Assembly: GCA_963921345.3 (NCBI GenBank)
Contig: OZ001228.1
Coordinates: 186,001 to 250,000, forward strand
Origin: Hoeflea_A sp963921345
Lineage (GTDB): Bacteria; Pseudomonadota; Alphaproteobacteria; Rhizobiales; Rhizobiaceae
Direction: 5' to 3'
Length of the DNA stretch: 64,000 nt
In this document: positions 8,059 through 15,915 of the stretch, piece by piece
Position numbering within the stretch: position 1 is the stretch's first letter
How the letters are laid out: every line of letters begins with the position of its first letter
The notes under the pieces: model-generated
The model's input: only the letters and a program-made list of their open reading frames with translations
Database searches by the model: none
What the model was told of the DNA's origin: nothing
Program-made: the position numbers and the translations under genes

Positions 8059-9738
8059 ATGACCGACCAGAGCGCCAACCTGATCATCATCAACGGCAGC
8101 GTCCTGACCATGGATGGCGATCGGCGCGCTTCGGCCGTTGCGGTGACGGGCAATCGGATCGCAGCGGTGGGCACGGATGCCGACATGCTGGCGCTTGCCG
8201 GAGAAGGCTGCCGGATCGTCGACGCCAAGGGGGCGACGGTCATGCCGGGGTTCGTCGAAAGCCATATGCACATCTTTCCCGGCGCCTTTTCGCTGCGCCA
8301 CCTGCAGCTTGCCGGGGTCGAAGGCGAGGAGGCCTTGCGGCAAAGGCTGCAGGCCCATGCCGAAGCCAATCCGGAGGAAGGCCTGCTGATTGCGCAGGGC
8401 ACGAGCTACAGGATCCTCGGTGACCGGCAGCCGGACCGGCATGTGATCGACGCCATCATTGCCGACCGGCCGGTGCTGTTGCAGTCGGACGATCTGCACA
8501 ATGCCTGGGTCAACACGGTGGCGCTGGAACGGGCGGGCATCCTGCGCGGCGGCGATGGCGGTCCGCATGCCGAGATCGTGATGGGCGAGGACGGGCTCGC
8601 CACCGGATTCCTCAAGGAGTTCGGCGCGCAGGAAGCGGTTTTCGCATTGCGCACGTCCGGCGGGCGCGAGCCGCTCGGCCTGGACGGGCTCGAACCCGAC
8701 GACATATCGGCCAATGAGCGAACGTCGGACCGTCAGGCCCTGGAGAAAGGCCTCGCCTATTGCGCGTCGCTTGGCATCACGACGATCCTCAACATGGACG
8801 GCAACCGCTACCAGGCCGATCTGCTTACGGAGATCGATGCGGCGGGCGGGCTGCCGTGTCGCATCGAGGTGCCCTACACCCACACCACGCAGAAATCGCT
8901 GGCAGACCTGGCTGAGGCCGTGGCGATGCGCGACGACTACCGGTCCGACAAGCTCTGGTCGGGCCGCGTCAAACTGTTCATGGACGGCGTGATCGATGCC
9001 CGCACAGCCTATCGGCTGACCGATTATCCCGGTTATCCGGGCGAACGCGGCCATCCGTTTTTTCCGCCCGATCAGTTTGCGGAAATCGCCACGGAAGCCG
9101 ACCGGCTGGGCTTGCAGATCAGCGTGCATGCCATCGGCGAGGGCGCGGTGCGGGTCGTGCTGGACGGCTATGCGGCGGCAAGGGCTGCCAATGGCGTGCG
9201 CGACAGCCGCCACCGGATCGAGCATATCGAGACGATCCGGCCGGAAGATATCGACCGGCTGGCCGAGCTCGATGTCGTCGCCTCCATGCAGCCGGTGCAT
9301 CCGCCGGGCTGTGCCGGGCTGCCGTTGGAGCCCACCCTGTCGCTGATCGGCGAAGAGCTGTGGCCCACCGCCTATGCCTGGCGTGCCATCCGCGATGCCG
9401 GTTGCACGGTGTGCTTTTCAACCGACTGGCCGGTGTCGCCGCTCAATCCCCTGAACAATATCCAGAACGCCGTGACGCGCCGACCCTGGACGGACACGCT
9501 GCCGGACCAGCGGCTCGGCCTGGCGGACACGCTTAAGGCGGTGACGCTCAACGGCGCGATCAGCGCGCTCCGGGAGGATCGTTTCGGCTGCCTGCGGCCC
9601 GGCCACCTTGCCGATATCGTCGTTCTCTCCGATAACATCGAACGTTGTCCGCCGGACAGGATTGCCGACATGTCTGTGCGTATGACAATCTGCGATGGGG
9701 CCGTTACCTACGATCGCCCGGGAAAGGATCCAGCATGA
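8059..9738 (+). CDS. Amidohydrolase family 3 protein (YtcJ-like)
   Basis: Metal-dependent amidohydrolase of 559 aa, typical for the YtcJ/ExoK group. The first metal ligands are in GFVESHMHIFPG (HxH) and further ligand regions are ISVHAIGEGAV, RIEHIET and STDWPVSPLNP. The N-terminal beta-sandwich (NLIIINGSVLTMDGD) and C-terminal closure (LRPGHLADIVVLS) match the fold. It stands 12 bp after the flavoprotein gene and overlaps the following ureohydrolase by 4 bp (ATGA), so the three are co-translated. Members hydrolyse cyclic amides, imides or N-acyl bonds; the actual substrate is unknown. Confidence 0.88.
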   Translation: MTDQSANLIIINGSVLTMDGDRRASAVAVTGNRIAAVGTDADMLALAGEGCRIVDAKGATVMPGFVESHMHIFPGAFSLRHLQLAGVEGEEALRQRLQAHAEANPEEGLLIAQGTSYRILGDRQPDRHVIDAIIADRPVLLQSDDLHNAWVNTVALERAGILRGGDGGPHAEIVMGEDGLATGFLKEFGAQEAVFALRTSGGREPLGLDGLEPDDISANERTSDRQALEKGLAYCASLGITTILNMDGNRYQADLLTEIDAAGGLPCRIEVPYTHTTQKSLADLAEAVAMRDDYRSDKLWSGRVKLFMDGVIDARTAYRLTDYPGYPGERGHPFFPPDQFAEIATEADRLGLQISVHAIGEGAVRVVLDGYAAARAANGVRDSRHRIEHIETIRPEDIDRLAELDVVASMQPVHPPGCAGLPLEPTLSLIGEELWPTAYAWRAIRDAGCTVCFSTDWPVSPLNPLNNIQNAVTRRPWTDTLPDQRLGLADTLKAVTLNGAISALREDRFGCLRPGHLADIVVLSDNIERCPPDRIADMSVRMTICDGAVTYDRPGKDPA

Positions 9739-10727
9739 GCTCAGAAACCGGCCGGCCGATGGACGATGCCATCGTCCGGCAAAGCGACTACGGCCTCAGC
9801 GGCGAACTTTCTTTCGCCGGTGTCACCAGTTTCGCCCGCCGCCGCTACACCAAGGACCTGACCGGCGTCGACGTGGCGGTAACCGGGGTGCCGTTCGACT
9901 GTTCGGTCACCAACCGGGCCGGCACCCGGCTGGGGCCGCGGCAAATCCGCGAGATGTCGGCGCTCCTGTCCTGCGACCCGCCCTATGGATGGGATTTCGA
10001 CGCTTTCGATGAACTGGCGATCGTCGACTATGGCGACTGTCCGTTCGACCATGGCCGGGTTGAGACAATTCCCAAGGCCATCGAGGACCATATCGCCGGC
10101 ATTCTGGCGCATGACGTGGCCACCATCACGCTGGGCGGCGACCATTACATCACCTATCCCGTTCTCAAGGCCCATGCCGCCAAGCACGGCCCCGTGTCGG
10201 TGATTCAGTTCGACGCCCATTCCGATACCTGGGCGGATCCCGATCCGGGCCGCATCGACCACGGCACGATGATGTATCACGCCATCAAGCAGGGCATCGT
10301 CGTGCCGCAGACCTCGGTGCAGGTGGGCATCCGCACCACCAACGAGGATCCGCTGGGCGTGCACACGCTGGACGCGCGCTGGGTGCACGAAAACGGGCCG
10401 GTGGCGACGGCAAAGCGCATCCGCGAAATCGTCGGCAACACGCCGACCTATGTGAGTTTCGATATCGACGGGCTCGACCCGGCCTTTGCGCCGGGCACCG
10501 GCACGCCTGTCTTCGGCGGCCTGACCTCGGGCCAGGCATCGATCATCCTGCACGATATCGCCGGCATCAACATCATCGGCGGCGACGTCGTCGAGGTCTG
10601 CCCGCCCTACGATCCGAGCGGAGCAACGGCGGTCGCCGGCTCGGCGATCGCGCTGGAGCTGATCTGCCTGCTGGCCCACAAGGCACGGGCGGAGCGCGCC
10701 GGACAGGAACCGGTGAGCCCGAAATAG
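9735..10727 (+). CDS. Ureohydrolase (agmatinase / guanidinobutyrase family), copy 2
   Basis: Second arginase-family Mn2+ enzyme of the island, 330 aa. It shows GGDHYITYPVLKA, DAHSDTWADP and SFDIDGLDPAFAPGTGTP; the ligand pattern is complete. The start giving MSSETGRPMDD overlaps the amidohydrolase stop codon (ATGA) and leaves out an upstream in-frame extension that lies entirely inside the preceding gene. It differs from the copy at 4538-5512 in the first metal loop (DAHSDTW versus DAHADTN), suggesting a distinct substrate such as agmatine versus 4-guanidinobutyrate. The two copies lie in divergent operons around one LysR gene. Confidence 0.92.
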   Translation: MSSETGRPMDDAIVRQSDYGLSGELSFAGVTSFARRRYTKDLTGVDVAVTGVPFDCSVTNRAGTRLGPRQIREMSALLSCDPPYGWDFDAFDELAIVDYGDCPFDHGRVETIPKAIEDHIAGILAHDVATITLGGDHYITYPVLKAHAAKHGPVSVIQFDAHSDTWADPDPGRIDHGTMMYHAIKQGIVVPQTSVQVGIRTTNEDPLGVHTLDARWVHENGPVATAKRIREIVGNTPTYVSFDIDGLDPAFAPGTGTPVFGGLTSGQASIILHDIAGINIIGGDVVEVCPPYDPSGATAVAGSAIALELICLLAHKARAERAGQEPVSPK

Positions 10728-10731
10728 GGTT

Positions 10732-11538
10732 CTACAGTTTGAAGACCCGCTTTGCGTTTGTGCCAAGGAACAGCGACTTCTGCTCGTCGGTCAGCCCGAC
10801 GTCGTCCAGCCCCTCGAGCGCCTTCTGTCCGGTGATCATCGGATAGTTGGTCCCGAACAGGACTTTCGAGGCACCGTTCGAGCGCATGAAGTCGAGAAGC
10901 GCTGGCGGATAACGCCGCACTGTGTAGGCGGACGTGTCGATGTAGACGTTTTCGTGCTTGGTCGCGACGGCGATCGCCTCGTCGGTCCAGGGATAGCCGA
11001 TATGACCGCCGACGATCACCAGATCGGGGAAATCGAGGGCGACCTGGTCGAGATAGATCGGCCGACCGACTTCCGACGGCATGAGCGGTCCGGTGTGCCC
11101 GATCTGGGTGCAGAACGGCACGCCTTCCTCGACGCAGGCAACATAGACCGGATAGAAGCGGCGGTCGGTCGGCGGAACCTCCCACAGCCACGGCAGGACG
11201 CGGATCGCCTTGAACCCCAGTTCGCGCACGCAGCGCCGGATTTCGGCCACCGCCTCCATCGGCCGTGACAGGTCGACGCTGCCAACGCCGACGAGGCGGT
11301 CTGGCGCTTCGGCAACGAAATCAGCGACTTCGTCGTTGGAGATCATGTTGTTTCGAGGCGCCGACCAGGCGCTGATCAGCATGCGGTCGATCCCGCCTTC
11401 ATCCATCAGGCCGACCGTTAGGGAGACCGGCAATTGCTCGGTCGGCGCTTGTGTCTTGGTCCACCGGCGCAGCGAATCGAATACCGGATCCTGGCTGTGC
11501 CGAAGCGTCGGATGCTGTCCCCAGGCGTCAATGATCAT
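10732..11538 (-). CDS. Amidohydrolase-2 family protein (TIM-barrel metal-dependent hydrolase)
   Basis: 268-aa amidohydrolase-2/ACMSD-type TIM-barrel protein. It starts MIIDAWGQHP, where most relatives have a DxHxH-like metal site; here only one His of that pair is seen (AWGQH), which is unusual. Later ligand regions FCTQIGHTGP, VGGHIGYPW and the terminal Asp region LFGTNYPM are recognisable, although the last has Asn where Asp is common. It may be a hydrolase, decarboxylase or lactonase. Its stop is 4 bp from the convergent ureohydrolase stop. The motif ATTGCAAAT, shared with the lysR region, lies 12 bp before its start on this strand. Confidence 0.8.
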   Translation of the reverse strand: MIIDAWGQHPTLRHSQDPVFDSLRRWTKTQAPTEQLPVSLTVGLMDEGGIDRMLISAWSAPRNNMISNDEVADFVAEAPDRLVGVGSVDLSRPMEAVAEIRRCVRELGFKAIRVLPWLWEVPPTDRRFYPVYVACVEEGVPFCTQIGHTGPLMPSEVGRPIYLDQVALDFPDLVIVGGHIGYPWTDEAIAVATKHENVYIDTSAYTVRRYPPALLDFMRSNGASKVLFGTNYPMITGQKALEGLDDVGLTDEQKSLFLGTNAKRVFKL

Positions 11539-11549
11539 CGTGTTACACC

Positions 11550-11558
11550 ATTTGCAAT
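11550..11558 (-). promoter_or_regulatory. ATTGCAAAT motif upstream of amidohydrolase-2 gene
   Basis: Nine-base word, read on the minus strand, identical to 6543-6551 beside lysR and sharing TTGCAAAT with the palindrome at 5596-5615. It lies 12-20 bp ahead of the amidohydrolase start codon. It may place this gene in the LysR regulon; an alternative is chance in an AT-rich promoter. Confidence 0.35.
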
Positions 11559-11614
11559 ATCGAACGCTACCTCTCGAAGCATTAACAGGAGCGATTGCTC
11601 AGCGATAAGAAATC

Positions 11615-11641
11615 AAGCCCGCCATCGACGATGGCAGGCTT
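11615..11641 (-). terminator. Rho-independent terminator after the VWA gene
   Basis: Hairpin with arms AAGCC-(C/T)-GCCATC and GATGGC-(A/G)-GGCTT around a GAC/GTC loop. Read on the minus strand it is followed by GATTTCTT. It stands 25 bp beyond the stop codon at 11667 and separates the sigma/VWA operon from the amidohydrolase-2 gene. Confidence 0.7.
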
Positions 11642-11666
11642 GAGTACCTCGTCGAGAGGGCGTCGT

Positions 11667-13679
11667 CTACTGTTTCAGCGGCTCCAGCGCGGCGGCCGAT
11701 TTGGCAAGCCGGGCGAGGTTGACGAATTCGCTGCGATAGCCGAACGGGTCGGCACCCTTGGCGGTCTGCGCCAATGCGATCGCGTCATCGTAGGAAAAGG
11801 AGCCGGTGTATTGTCCGCCCGTCAGCAGCTGGCCGAACCCGGCGACAGCGGCGGCAAAGCGGGAATCCTCCGGAGCGGATGCGACGCTGACGGCCTCGTC
11901 GTTGCGGGTGACCGGCACGCTGATCAGCTGACTGGTGTCGCTGTCCGGCAGCTTGTAGCGGATTTTCAGGAAGGCGTATTCGTCGGCATTGCCGTCCGCG
12001 GCGGCGGCCTCGGCCTTCTTGTAGCGCAGATCGTCGACCAGCTTTCCGGCGCTGCCGGCCGGCGTGAATTCGTAGAGAGCGGTCACCGTGTGACCCGCCC
12101 CGATATCGCCGGCATCGACCTTGTCGTTGTTGAAGTCCTCGCGGTTGAGCAGCCGGGTTTCGTAGCCGATGAGCCGGTATTCGCTGACCGTTGCCGGATT
12201 GAATTCCAGCTGTAGCTTGACGTCCTTGGCGATGGTGAAAAGCGTCGAGCCCGCTTCCTCGACAAGCACCTTGCGGGCCTCGTTCAGCGTGTCGATATAG
12301 GCGGCGTTGCCGTTGCCGTTCTGGGCCAGTGCCTGCATCAGCTCGTCATTGTAATTGCCGCGGCCGAAGCCGAGCACCGACAGGCTGACGCCGCCGTCGC
12401 GCTTGCGCTCGACGAAGTCCTGCAGTTCCTGGGTGTCGGAAATGCCGACATTGAAATCGCCGTCGGTGGCGAGGATCACCCGGTTGACCGCGCCGTCGAC
12501 CCGGTTCCTCTCCGCCAGCTGGTAGGCGAGGCGGATGCCTTCGGCACCGGCCGTCGATCCGCCGGCATGCATCTGGTCGAGTGCCGCGAGTATCTTTTCC
12601 TTGTCGGCGACCTTAGTCGGTTCGAGCACGGTCCCGGCACTGCCGGCGTAGGCGACGATGGCCACCGTGTCGTCTGGCTTCAGTGACGATACCAGCAGGC
12701 GGAAGGCGTTGCGCAGCAACGGCAGCTTGTCGGGTGCGTCCATGGATCCGGAGGTATCGATCAGGAACACCAGATTGGCGGCCGGCGCTTCGGTTTGCGG
12801 CAACTCATAGCCTTTGATGCCGATCTGCAGCAGCTTCGAATTGTCGTTCCAGGGAGTCGGCATGACGGAAACCTGCGCGGCGAAGGGCGCGGCCCGGTCC
12901 TGCGGCGCGGCGTAGCCATAATCGAAATAGTTGATCAGCTCCTCGACCCGCACGGCATCCTTCTGCGGCAGCACCCCGCGATTGAGAGCGCCGCGCATAA
13001 AAGCGTAGGAGACGGTGTCGACATCGACCGAGAAAGTCGAGACCGGCTCTTCCGTCACCAGCTTGACGTCGTTCGGATCGATATCCGCAAACCGGTCGCG
13101 GCCCTGGTCCCTGTAGAAGCCTGGCGCCGGAGCGTCAGCAAGCGGCGCGCTGGCAACGGCACCTCTGGCCAGCGATTGGCTTTCGACCCGGGTATTCTGG
13201 GTACGCAGCCGGCCTTCCGCCTGCTGGGCCGGGCCCGCGGCAAGCTTGGTCGGCGCCTCCTTTTTGGCGAACGCCTCGAGCAGCACCGGGGGCTTGCTGG
13301 CATCCTGCTCGGCAGGCACGGCGGCGGGAGCGGCTTCGTCCTCGACGCTTTCCTGCGTCAGCGGCGGAATCAATTCGGGTTGAACGCGGTTCAGGCTCAC
13401 CACGGCGATGGCGAGCACGGCCAGGCTGGCGCTGCCGGCGAGGACGCGGGTCGTTGTCAGATGCGGGAAGATCATCAGTCGTCTCCAGTTGAAAGCTCCG
13501 GGCTTCGAGCCCTGCTTCCTCAGACGATCCCGGTTGGCTTCTCCTTGGGCCGCACTTTCATTTTCTAGTGCGAAGCGCTGCAGGGCGGCATCGATCGCGG
13601 CCTTGCGCGCGTCGTCGCGCGGCCGGATCGGCTCCTGCCGGGCAAAGGCCCGCTCCATCCTGTGCAGTTCGTCGCTCAT
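11667..13679 (-). CDS. Membrane-anchored VWA protein with DUF3520 tail (YfbK-like), possible anti-sigma
   Basis: 670-aa protein. Residues 1-75 are charged and cytoplasmic-like, 77-97 form one transmembrane segment (LAGSASLAVLAIAVVSL), then a Pro/Ala-rich linker leads to a von Willebrand A domain with a complete MIDAS start DTSGS (308-312). The last 150 or so residues match the YfbK C-terminal domain. The start overlaps the stop of the ECF sigma gene (ATGA), the arrangement of sigma/anti-sigma pairs. I infer that the N-terminus could hold the sigma factor and the periplasmic VWA part could act as sensor. No zinc-type anti-sigma motif is visible, so this is a hypothesis. Confidence 0.85.
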   Translation of the reverse strand: MSDELHRMERAFARQEPIRPRDDARKAAIDAALQRFALENESAAQGEANRDRLRKQGSKPGAFNWRRLMIFPHLTTTRVLAGSASLAVLAIAVVSLNRVQPELIPPLTQESVEDEAAPAAVPAEQDASKPPVLLEAFAKKEAPTKLAAGPAQQAEGRLRTQNTRVESQSLARGAVASAPLADAPAPGFYRDQGRDRFADIDPNDVKLVTEEPVSTFSVDVDTVSYAFMRGALNRGVLPQKDAVRVEELINYFDYGYAAPQDRAAPFAAQVSVMPTPWNDNSKLLQIGIKGYELPQTEAPAANLVFLIDTSGSMDAPDKLPLLRNAFRLLVSSLKPDDTVAIVAYAGSAGTVLEPTKVADKEKILAALDQMHAGGSTAGAEGIRLAYQLAERNRVDGAVNRVILATDGDFNVGISDTQELQDFVERKRDGGVSLSVLGFGRGNYNDELMQALAQNGNGNAAYIDTLNEARKVLVEEAGSTLFTIAKDVKLQLEFNPATVSEYRLIGYETRLLNREDFNNDKVDAGDIGAGHTVTALYEFTPAGSAGKLVDDLRYKKAEAAAADGNADEYAFLKIRYKLPDSDTSQLISVPVTRNDEAVSVASAPEDSRFAAAVAGFGQLLTGGQYTGSFSYDDAIALAQTAKGADPFGYRSEFVNLARLAKSAAALEPLKQ

Positions 13680-14215
13680 GCTTCCAGTTCTGCCTGCGCT
13701 TTCAGTTTCTTCCGCAATTCATGCATGCGCCACGACACGGTGGATTCCTTGATATCCAGAATTTCGGCGGCTTCGGCGTGGCTCAGCCCCTCGGCCACCA
13801 CCAGGATCGCCGTCTGCCGCAGATCCTCGCCGAACCGCTCCAGCGTGTCGTAGAGCCAGGCGATCTCCTTCGCCGTTTCCGCCGCCTGCTCGCGCGCCAG
13901 TTCGGCGATCTCACCGTAGGTCGCGTGCAGCCGGTCGGCGGTCGCCCGCTTGCGGTGCAGGTCGCGGGCGGCATTGACGACGACGCGATAGAGCCATGTG
14001 GAAAAACGCGAATCGCCGCGAAACGACCGGAGCTTCGTCGCCAGCGTCGTGCACACGTCCTGCGTCAGGTCCTCTGCATCCTGCTGCAGGCCGGTGAAGC
14101 GAAAGGCGATGCGGTAAATGCGGTCGTAGTTGCGTTCCAGAAGGCTCTGAAACGCCACCGCATCGCCTTCCGCGGCCCGTACCGCCAGCTCGTTGTCGTC
14201 GGTGCTCATGCGCAT
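13676..14215 (-). CDS. ECF-type RNA polymerase sigma factor
   Basis: 179-aa sigma-70 family protein with region 2 (DAEDLTQDVCTTLATKLRSF, then STWLYRVVVNAARD) and region 4 (QTAILVVAEGLSHAEAAEIL, then KESTVSWRMHELRKKL). This is the full ECF layout. It is translationally coupled to the membrane VWA gene. It is divergent from the exosortase operon, with 154 bp between starts. A GGAAT (14249-14245) and GTCCAA (14230-14225) pair precedes the start on this strand and could be an autoregulated ECF promoter, but it sits only about 10 bp from the start codon. A second ATG two codons on (14209) is an alternative start. Confidence 0.92.
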   Translation of the reverse strand: MRMSTDDNELAVRAAEGDAVAFQSLLERNYDRIYRIAFRFTGLQQDAEDLTQDVCTTLATKLRSFRGDSRFSTWLYRVVVNAARDLHRKRATADRLHATYGEIAELAREQAAETAKEIAWLYDTLERFGEDLRQTAILVVAEGLSHAEAAEILDIKESTVSWRMHELRKKLKAQAELEA

Positions 14216-14369
14216 GTCGACCAGTTGGACGCGTCAGCATGACCATTCCTTGGCCGCACGGCAAAATTTTTTTTGCATCGCCTCGGAAGTGCCATCCTGC
14301 ACACAAGTTGCACAAATTCCCATGACGCCCTGCCGGTGATCTGCAATCCCGGTGGATAGCCTTGCCGGC

Positions 14370-15884
14370 ATGTCCGTTTTCCCAACAACAAGTGCACCAC
14401 TGCCGCTCCATTCCGTCTGGCTGCGACCATGGGTGGCGCTGGAATATGTGCTGTTCGCCATCGCAGCCTCGATGCTGGCCTTCGATCCGGCAGCGTGGTT
14501 GATCAACAGCTGGATCGACCCGGCCTATGATTCCAGCGGTTTTGTTGTCTTCCTGGTCGTTGCCGGGCTGTTCGTCCGGAGCGTGACTGCTCCATTGCTT
14601 TCCGACAGCCATCCCTGGAGAAAGCGGCGGGCGCTGATGCTGCTTGCCGTTTCCGCGCTGGTGCGGCTCGCAAGCCAGGTGCTCGCAGTGAACACGATCG
14701 GGGCGCTGTGTCTGGTCGTGGATGTCTATGCCGTCGCCATTCTCTGTCGCCTCGACCAGCGAGCACGCGCCGTGTCACCGGCCTGGCTGGCCGTCTCTTT
14801 TGCCTTCTGTCTGCCGCTCGAGCGCATCGTCCAGCGCAGCATCGGCCACGTTTTGCAGGAGCTGGCGGCGGATGGCGCCTGCCTGATGCTGACGACCGTC
14901 TATCGCGATCTCGTCTGCAGCGGCGTGCGACTGGTTCTCGGGGGTGTCGACGTTCTGGTGGATCTTCCGTGCTCGGGTGCCCGGACGCTGCTGCTCGGCC
15001 TGTTCGGGTTCGCCGTCGCGGCGGCCGCCTGTCGGCCGAACGCCGGTCAGGCGGTCGTCGGACTCGTGCTGACGCTTGCCGCTGCAATCGCCGCGAACAT
15101 GATGAGGATATCGGTGTTGGCGATCGGTATTGCAGAACCGGAGCGCTTTGGCGGCATCGATGTCATGGAGCAGCCCTGGCATGACGCCATCGGTCTCGTT
15201 GCCCTTTTGATCGTCGGGACGACCCTGGTGTTGTGGGCGCGACGGGCGCGGTCGCATGGTTTGCCAAGCATCCCCGAACCCGGTCGGACGTCGCTCGCGG
15301 CTGGGAGATCCCGGGCGTCGATGCACGGCATTCTGACCGGGGTCCTGGCTGTGTGCCTTGCGTTCGGTATCACCAGCCTGCCCAAATCGCCGCTGGATGT
15401 CGCGCGTGCCGCCGCACCGCCAGCGCTGCCGATTTCTCTCGATGGCCAACTGCACCGCGATATTGCGCTGTCGCGGCGGGAGAGGGCCTTTTTCACCCGC
15501 TTCGGCGGTTGGGCGGCGAAGGCGGAATACGGTCCGTTCGGTCTCATGCTGGTCCATACCTCGTCTCCGCTTCGCCACCTTCACGCGCCCGACGAGTGCC
15601 TGCGGGGCCTTGGTTACGAGGTGCAGTATCTCGGCGCAGTCTTCGAGCCCGTCGCCACGGCGGTCTACCGGGCCACCGCCCCCGACGGACAGCGGTACCG
15701 CATCGAGGTGAGTTTCGTGTCCGACCAGGGGCACTCCGCAACCAATGTATCGACCGCCGTGTGGCTCTGGCTTCAGGGCCGCGCCGCGTCCTGGACCGCG
15801 GTGCAGCGCATCGCTCCGGAGGCGCAGCCCGCCGACCGGCAGGCGCGCTTCAACGCGGCGGCCATAGCCGCGCTCGATCTCTGA
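14370..15884 (+). CDS. Exosortase fused to an EpsI-like (DUF3485) domain
   Basis: Integral membrane transpeptidase/protease of the exosortase family, 504 aa from this ATG (a GTG six codons earlier is possible). About eight hydrophobic segments fill residues 20-290. The catalytic triad is visible: Cys201 in LPCSGAR, Arg246 in NMMRIS and His271 in QPWHDAIG. After one more hydrophobic segment the C-terminal 170 residues resemble the EpsI accessory domain that often accompanies exosortases. It is followed at 31 bp by a VIT/VWA protein with a C-terminal sorting tail, so it is probably a dedicated single-substrate exosortase. Overlap with the named XrtT subgroup is likely but I cannot confirm it here. 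Confidence 0.9.
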   Translation: MSVFPTTSAPLPLHSVWLRPWVALEYVLFAIAASMLAFDPAAWLINSWIDPAYDSSGFVVFLVVAGLFVRSVTAPLLSDSHPWRKRRALMLLAVSALVRLASQVLAVNTIGALCLVVDVYAVAILCRLDQRARAVSPAWLAVSFAFCLPLERIVQRSIGHVLQELAADGACLMLTTVYRDLVCSGVRLVLGGVDVLVDLPCSGARTLLLGLFGFAVAAAACRPNAGQAVVGLVLTLAAAIAANMMRISVLAIGIAEPERFGGIDVMEQPWHDAIGLVALLIVGTTLVLWARRARSHGLPSIPEPGRTSLAAGRSRASMHGILTGVLAVCLAFGITSLPKSPLDVARAAAPPALPISLDGQLHRDIALSRRERAFFTRFGGWAAKAEYGPFGLMLVHTSSPLRHLHAPDECLRGLGYEVQYLGAVFEPVATAVYRATAPDGQRYRIEVSFVSDQGHSATNVSTAVWLWLQGRAASWTAVQRIAPEAQPADRQARFNAAAIAALDL

Positions 15885-15915
15885 TCGTTCGAACAACTGT
15901 CAAGGAGACCCCCAA

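Noticed and set aside
14225..14249. GGAAT/GTCCAA as ECF promoter of the first sigma gene
   Set aside because: The spacing and the short distance to the start codon make it too weak to list as a feature; mentioned only with the sigma gene.
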